From Clostridiales bacterium (GTDB lineage Bacteria; Bacillota_A; Clostridia; Peptostreptococcales; Anaerovoracaceae): a stretch of DNA of 17,594 bases. Shown here piece by piece: positions 14,535-17,594 of the stretch. The stretch covers positions 1 to 17,594 of the forward strand of contig SVCR01000008.1 of assembly GCA_015058265.1 (NCBI GenBank), read 5' to 3'. Below the pieces are notes generated by a model. It had not been told where the DNA came from and ran no database searches. It saw only the letters and a list, made by a program, of their open reading frames with translations. How positions within the stretch are numbered: position 1 is the stretch's first letter; each line of letters starts with the position of its first letter. The position numbers and the translations under genes are program-made.

Positions 14535-15977
14535 ATGATGGACTATGATGTGATAATAATCGGTGCCGGTCCGGGAGGGATCTACGCAGCATATGAATTG
14601 ACACGCAAATCCTCAGACCTGAAGATCTGCGTATTTGAGGCCGGCAATGAGCTCAGCAAGAGGAAGTGTCCGATCGATGGTGTAAAAGTAAAGAACTGTG
14701 TCGGCTGCAAAAGCTGCTCTATTATGAGCGGCTTCGGCGGCGCGGGTGCTTTTTCAGACGGGAAGTACAACATCACCAACGATTTCGGCGGAACTCTCTA
14801 TGAGTATATAGGCAAAGAAGAAGCGCTTCGACTCATGCAGTATGTCGACGAGATCAATATAGCTAACGGCGGCGAGGGCACTAAACTGTATACCACTGCA
14901 AACACTCAGTTCAAAAAGATCTGCATGCAGAACAAGCTCAAGCTCCTCGATGCTTCGGTAAGGCATCTTGGGACAGACAAGAATTACATAGTCCTCGAGA
15001 ACCTGTACAGCAAGCTTAAAGATAAAGTGACCTTCTTCTTCAACACGCCGGTCAGGCACATTGAGATCCTGACTGAAGAAAACCGTTTGGCTTACAGTGA
15101 CGCGGCCGCGGAGGATCACGCGGATGATGAGAACAAGCGGGAATACTATAAAGTGATCACCGATGACGGCGATTACACATGCAGCAAGTGCATAGTTTCT
15201 GTCGGAAGGAGCGGAAGCAAGTGGATGGAAGCTATATGCGGCGAGCTTGGTATCAGCACCAGCTCCAATCGTGTAGACATAGGCGTAAGAGTCGAACTGC
15301 CTGCAGCTCTTTTTGCGCATCTGACAGATGAGCTTTATGAAAGCAAGATCGTATACAGAACCGAAAAGTTCGAAGATAAAGTCCGTACATTCTGTATGAA
15401 TCCGCGCGGCAGCGTTGTTACCGAGAACACCAATGGTATCGTCACAGTTAACGGACACAGCTACGAAGATCCGAATAAGCAGACAGAGAATACCAATTTT
15501 GCGCTTCTCGTATCCAAGCATTTTTCAGTCCCGTTCAAAGACAGCAACGGCTACGGCGAGAGCATCGCTCGTCTGTCCAATATGCTCGGAGGCGGCGTCA
15601 TAGTGCAGAGATTCGGCGATCTGATCAGAGGCCGCAGGACCAACCACAAGCGCCTTGCTGACAGCTTTGTGACGCCTACTCTCAAGGCAGAGCCGGGTGA
15701 CCTGAGTCTGGTACTGCCTAAGAGGATCCTCGACGGCATAATCGAGATGATATATGCCCTCGATAAGATCGCGCCGGGAACAGCCAACGATGACACTCTC
15801 CTGTATGGAGTCGAAGTCAAGTTCTATAACATGGAAGTCCGGTTGGACGAACATCTTGAGACAGAGCATAAGGGCCTGTATATGATCGGAGACGGCAGCG
15901 GAGTCACGCATTCCCTGTCACATGCATCGGCAAGCGGAGTATTCGTCGCCCGAGAGATACTCAAGGATAACGCCTGA
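14535..15977 (+). CDS. FAD-dependent dehydrogenase, COG2509 type, with a Cys cluster
   Basis: A soluble flavoprotein with N-terminal FAD-binding motif VIIIGAGPGGIYAAYEL (GxGxxG at residues 10-15) and C-terminal GLYMIGDGSGVTHSLSHA, the second FAD-contact motif. Between residues 45 and 61 are Cys45, Cys55, Cys58 and Cys61, followed by SGFGGAGAFSDGK, which is characteristic of the COG2509 group of uncharacterised dehydrogenases; the cysteines could bind a metal or Fe-S cluster. Substrate is unknown. TTG, ATG and ATG lie in tandem at 14532-14540; the first ATG (14535) is used, with GGGAG 7 nt before it. It stands alone between two terminators. Length 480 aa. Confidence 0.88.
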   Translation: MMDYDVIIIGAGPGGIYAAYELTRKSSDLKICVFEAGNELSKRKCPIDGVKVKNCVGCKSCSIMSGFGGAGAFSDGKYNITNDFGGTLYEYIGKEEALRLMQYVDEINIANGGEGTKLYTTANTQFKKICMQNKLKLLDASVRHLGTDKNYIVLENLYSKLKDKVTFFFNTPVRHIEILTEENRLAYSDAAAEDHADDENKREYYKVITDDGDYTCSKCIVSVGRSGSKWMEAICGELGISTSSNRVDIGVRVELPAALFAHLTDELYESKIVYRTEKFEDKVRTFCMNPRGSVVTENTNGIVTVNGHSYEDPNKQTENTNFALLVSKHFSVPFKDSNGYGESIARLSNMLGGGVIVQRFGDLIRGRRTNHKRLADSFVTPTLKAEPGDLSLVLPKRILDGIIEMIYALDKIAPGTANDDTLLYGVEVKFYNMEVRLDEHLETEHKGLYMIGDGSGVTHSLSHASASGVFVAREILKDNA

Positions 15978-16039
15978 TAAGATACTGTATACTGAACACT
16001 ACGCATTCGCGGGACCGCCGATCGCCTTACAGAAAAGAT

Positions 16040-16084
16040 AAAGCCGCCGCAACGCATGATATTTCAGCTGTTGCAGCGGCTTTT
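16040..16084. terminator. Bidirectional intrinsic terminator between convergent genes
   Basis: Arms of 13 pairs with one C-A mismatch (about 16040-16053 and 16070-16083), with TTTT on the plus strand and a T-rich exit on the minus strand. It sits between the flavoprotein gene (plus) and the aminotransferase gene (minus), so it can serve both. Confidence 0.88.
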
Positions 16085-16143
16085 GCCAACACTTTTTGTT
16101 CCTATATGCCTCCGCCTGCAGTGGCGTGAGACACCGGTGAGTG

Positions 16144-17340
16144 TTATTTCAGATTGAACCTCTTTCCGAGGTTGTACCAGGATTCCTTGGATCTGTGGAT
16201 CATTTCATTGGAACCGCAGAACGATGCTCTTACCCAGCCCGGACCATGGAAAGCGCTTCCCGGTGTGATAAGGATCCTTTCTTCTTTGGCCGCCTGGACG
16301 AATTCCATCTCGTTCTCTACAGGTGACTTGATCCACATATAGAACGCGCCCTGAGGATAGATGCATTCGAGGCCGGCACCTGTAACGATCTCATGGAGGT
16401 CCTTAGCATTCTGCTTGTAATAATCCAGATCAGATCTGCACTTAAGACATCTCTCAACGATGAGTTCCTGGATAGTCGGTGCGTTAGTTCCGCCGAGAAC
16501 TCGGCAAGCAACTACCAGCGCAGCCGCCAGCTCTTCATGTCCTTCTGCGCACTTAGGTACAGCAACATATCCTATACGGTCTCCAGGCATCGACAGAGAC
16601 TTAGACCACGAATAGGCGATCAGAGAATCTGCGTAATAATCTCCAGGGAAAGGAACATCTGAACCATCATAGACCAATTCTCTATAAGGCTCATCACAGA
16701 TAAGATAGATCGTATGCCCGAACTTCTTCTCTGCTTCTCTGAGGACATCGGCTACAGCATCCAGCGCTTCTCTGGAATAGATCTTGCCGGTAGGATTGTT
16801 AGGATTGTTGAGCATTACGGCCTTGACCTCAGGGACGAGCAGTTCTCTCAGAGCCTCTGCGTCAGGGTCGAACTTAAGCTCAGGATTAGCAGGTACTTCT
16901 ATGATCCCTGCACCCCAGTTACGTGCCCAGTTGCCATATTCTACAAAGTATGGAGCGAATACTACCAGTTTGTCGCCCGGATCGAAAATGCACTTATTGA
17001 TCATGTTGATTGAATAAGCAGCTCCGCACGACATGATAATATGATCTACATCGAAAAAATCTCCTCCTGCTCTCTCGTTGAGGTCATCTGCGATCGCCTT
17101 TCTTGTCGACTCATATCCTGCATTTGACGGATAGCCATGCACGAGGAGCGGATCCAGTTCATGGTTGATCTCATCAATAGCGTCAAAGACTTCCTGAGGC
17201 GGCTTCAATCCCGGATTTCCTATACTGAAATCATAGACGTTTTCTTTGCCATAGATCTTAGCCATCTTCTTGCCTTCTTCGAACATTGCTCTTATCTGCG
17301 AGCTTCCTGCCAAGAATGGCTCCATTGCTTTGGATATCAT
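16144..17340 (-). CDS. PLP-dependent class I/II aminotransferase
   Basis: An aspartate aminotransferase-fold enzyme (COG0436 type). Motifs in order: FSIGNPGLKPP near residue 38, HGYPSNAGY (68-76), the NNPNNPTG run (178-185), CDEPYREL (215-222) with the PLP Asp216, the Schiff-base Lys247 in SWSKSLSMPGDRIGY, Arg255, and a substrate-carboxylate Arg in the C-terminal GWVRASFCG. Length 398 aa is typical. GGGAGG precedes the ATG. Amino-acid specificity cannot be read; aspartate, alanine or aromatic substrates are all possible. Single-gene unit, convergent with the flavoprotein. Confidence 0.93.
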   Translation of the reverse strand: MISKAMEPFLAGSSQIRAMFEEGKKMAKIYGKENVYDFSIGNPGLKPPQEVFDAIDEINHELDPLLVHGYPSNAGYESTRKAIADDLNERAGGDFFDVDHIIMSCGAAYSINMINKCIFDPGDKLVVFAPYFVEYGNWARNWGAGIIEVPANPELKFDPDAEALRELLVPEVKAVMLNNPNNPTGKIYSREALDAVADVLREAEKKFGHTIYLICDEPYRELVYDGSDVPFPGDYYADSLIAYSWSKSLSMPGDRIGYVAVPKCAEGHEELAAALVVACRVLGGTNAPTIQELIVERCLKCRSDLDYYKQNAKDLHEIVTGAGLECIYPQGAFYMWIKSPVENEMEFVQAAKEERILITPGSAFHGPGWVRASFCGSNEMIHRSKESWYNLGKRFNLK

Positions 17341-17542
17341 CTTTTAAATACCTCCCGAAAAAAATATGCAGACTTTGCTACATTGTTATTGTTTATTTTA
17401 TCATAAAGCAATAAGCATAAGTGTGGCGCTTTGGTGGTTTTCGTGTTTTTTATCCGTCCACTATGTTTGGGTTGCATTATTAATAGGTATTCGTAATCGA
17501 TTTATGCTACAATAACCGTATAATCCCGTCTTTGACAGTAAG

Positions 17543-17584
17543 AAAGCTCTGGATCCCCAAAATTCAAGGGGAACAGAGCTTTTT
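17543..17584. terminator. Strong hairpin with T tail near the right edge
   Basis: Outer 9-bp stem (17543-17551 with 17574-17582) and inner CCCC/GGGG (17555-17558 with 17568-17571), ending in TTTTT on the plus strand; the minus exit is TTTCTT. No gene precedes it on the plus strand in the 200 bp after 17340, although TATAAT occurs at 17519-17524. It most simply ends a minus-strand gene beyond the edge, or it is an attenuator for a short plus-strand transcript. Confidence 0.7.
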
Positions 17585-17594
17585 CAATTGCGCG

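Overview
This window looks like chromosome of an anaerobic, selenium-using, low-to-mid GC Firmicute of class Clostridia. The signs are strong AGGAGG-type ribosome binding sites, a selenocysteine-containing SelD, a UPF0735 (PheB/ThrR-type) ACT regulator, lar nickel-cofactor genes, a COG2509 flavoprotein and a TSCPD protein. I cannot place it to species. No phage, transposase or CRISPR genes are visible.

Layout. (1) 1-3632, minus strand: larE, a free-standing LarC C-terminal domain gene, purine nucleoside phosphorylase, an HD-domain hydrolase, a TSCPD protein and the 5' part of a serine acetyltransferase (GTG start, running off the left edge). (2) 3633-4536: about 900 bp with no convincing gene, but with a near-perfect sigma-A promoter and, about 580 nt later, a strong intrinsic terminator. 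The stretch between them is full of hairpins, has a 10-bp long-range helix and carries a purine-rich GTAC repeat tract. It reads as a large structured non-coding RNA and is the most interesting object here. (3) 4537-8144, minus strand: asd, aspartokinase and homoserine dehydrogenase (transcribed hom-ask-asd). (4) 8443-11261, plus strand: threonine synthase, a UPF0735 HTH-ACT regulator and a LysR regulator. The hom and thrC transcription units diverge across about 300 bp that holds a 21-bp near-palindrome, a possible operator. (5) 11340-12536, minus strand: selD, split by an in-frame UGA that is followed by a good bacterial SECIS hairpin, and carrying a 50-residue Cys-containing N-terminal extension. 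(6) 12537-13050: non-coding, with two identical 54-nt direct repeats and a 195-nt imperfect palindrome. (7) 13051-14385: uracil permease. (8) 14535-15977: FAD-dependent dehydrogenase with a four-Cys cluster. (9) 16144-17340, minus strand: a class I aminotransferase. A terminator hairpin sits near the right edge.

How the genes fit together. Genes 4537-9918 make up most of the aspartate-to-threonine branch (aspartokinase, Asd, Hom, ThrC). Homoserine kinase is missing from the window. The regulator downstream of thrC is the obvious candidate to sense an amino acid and control the divergent promoters. The LysR gene next to selD resembles the clostridial 'selenium metabolism-associated' LysR group, linking the end of the thr unit to selenium metabolism. 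The lar pair points to nickel-pincer nucleotide cofactor synthesis, but LarB and the LarC N-terminal domain are not here.
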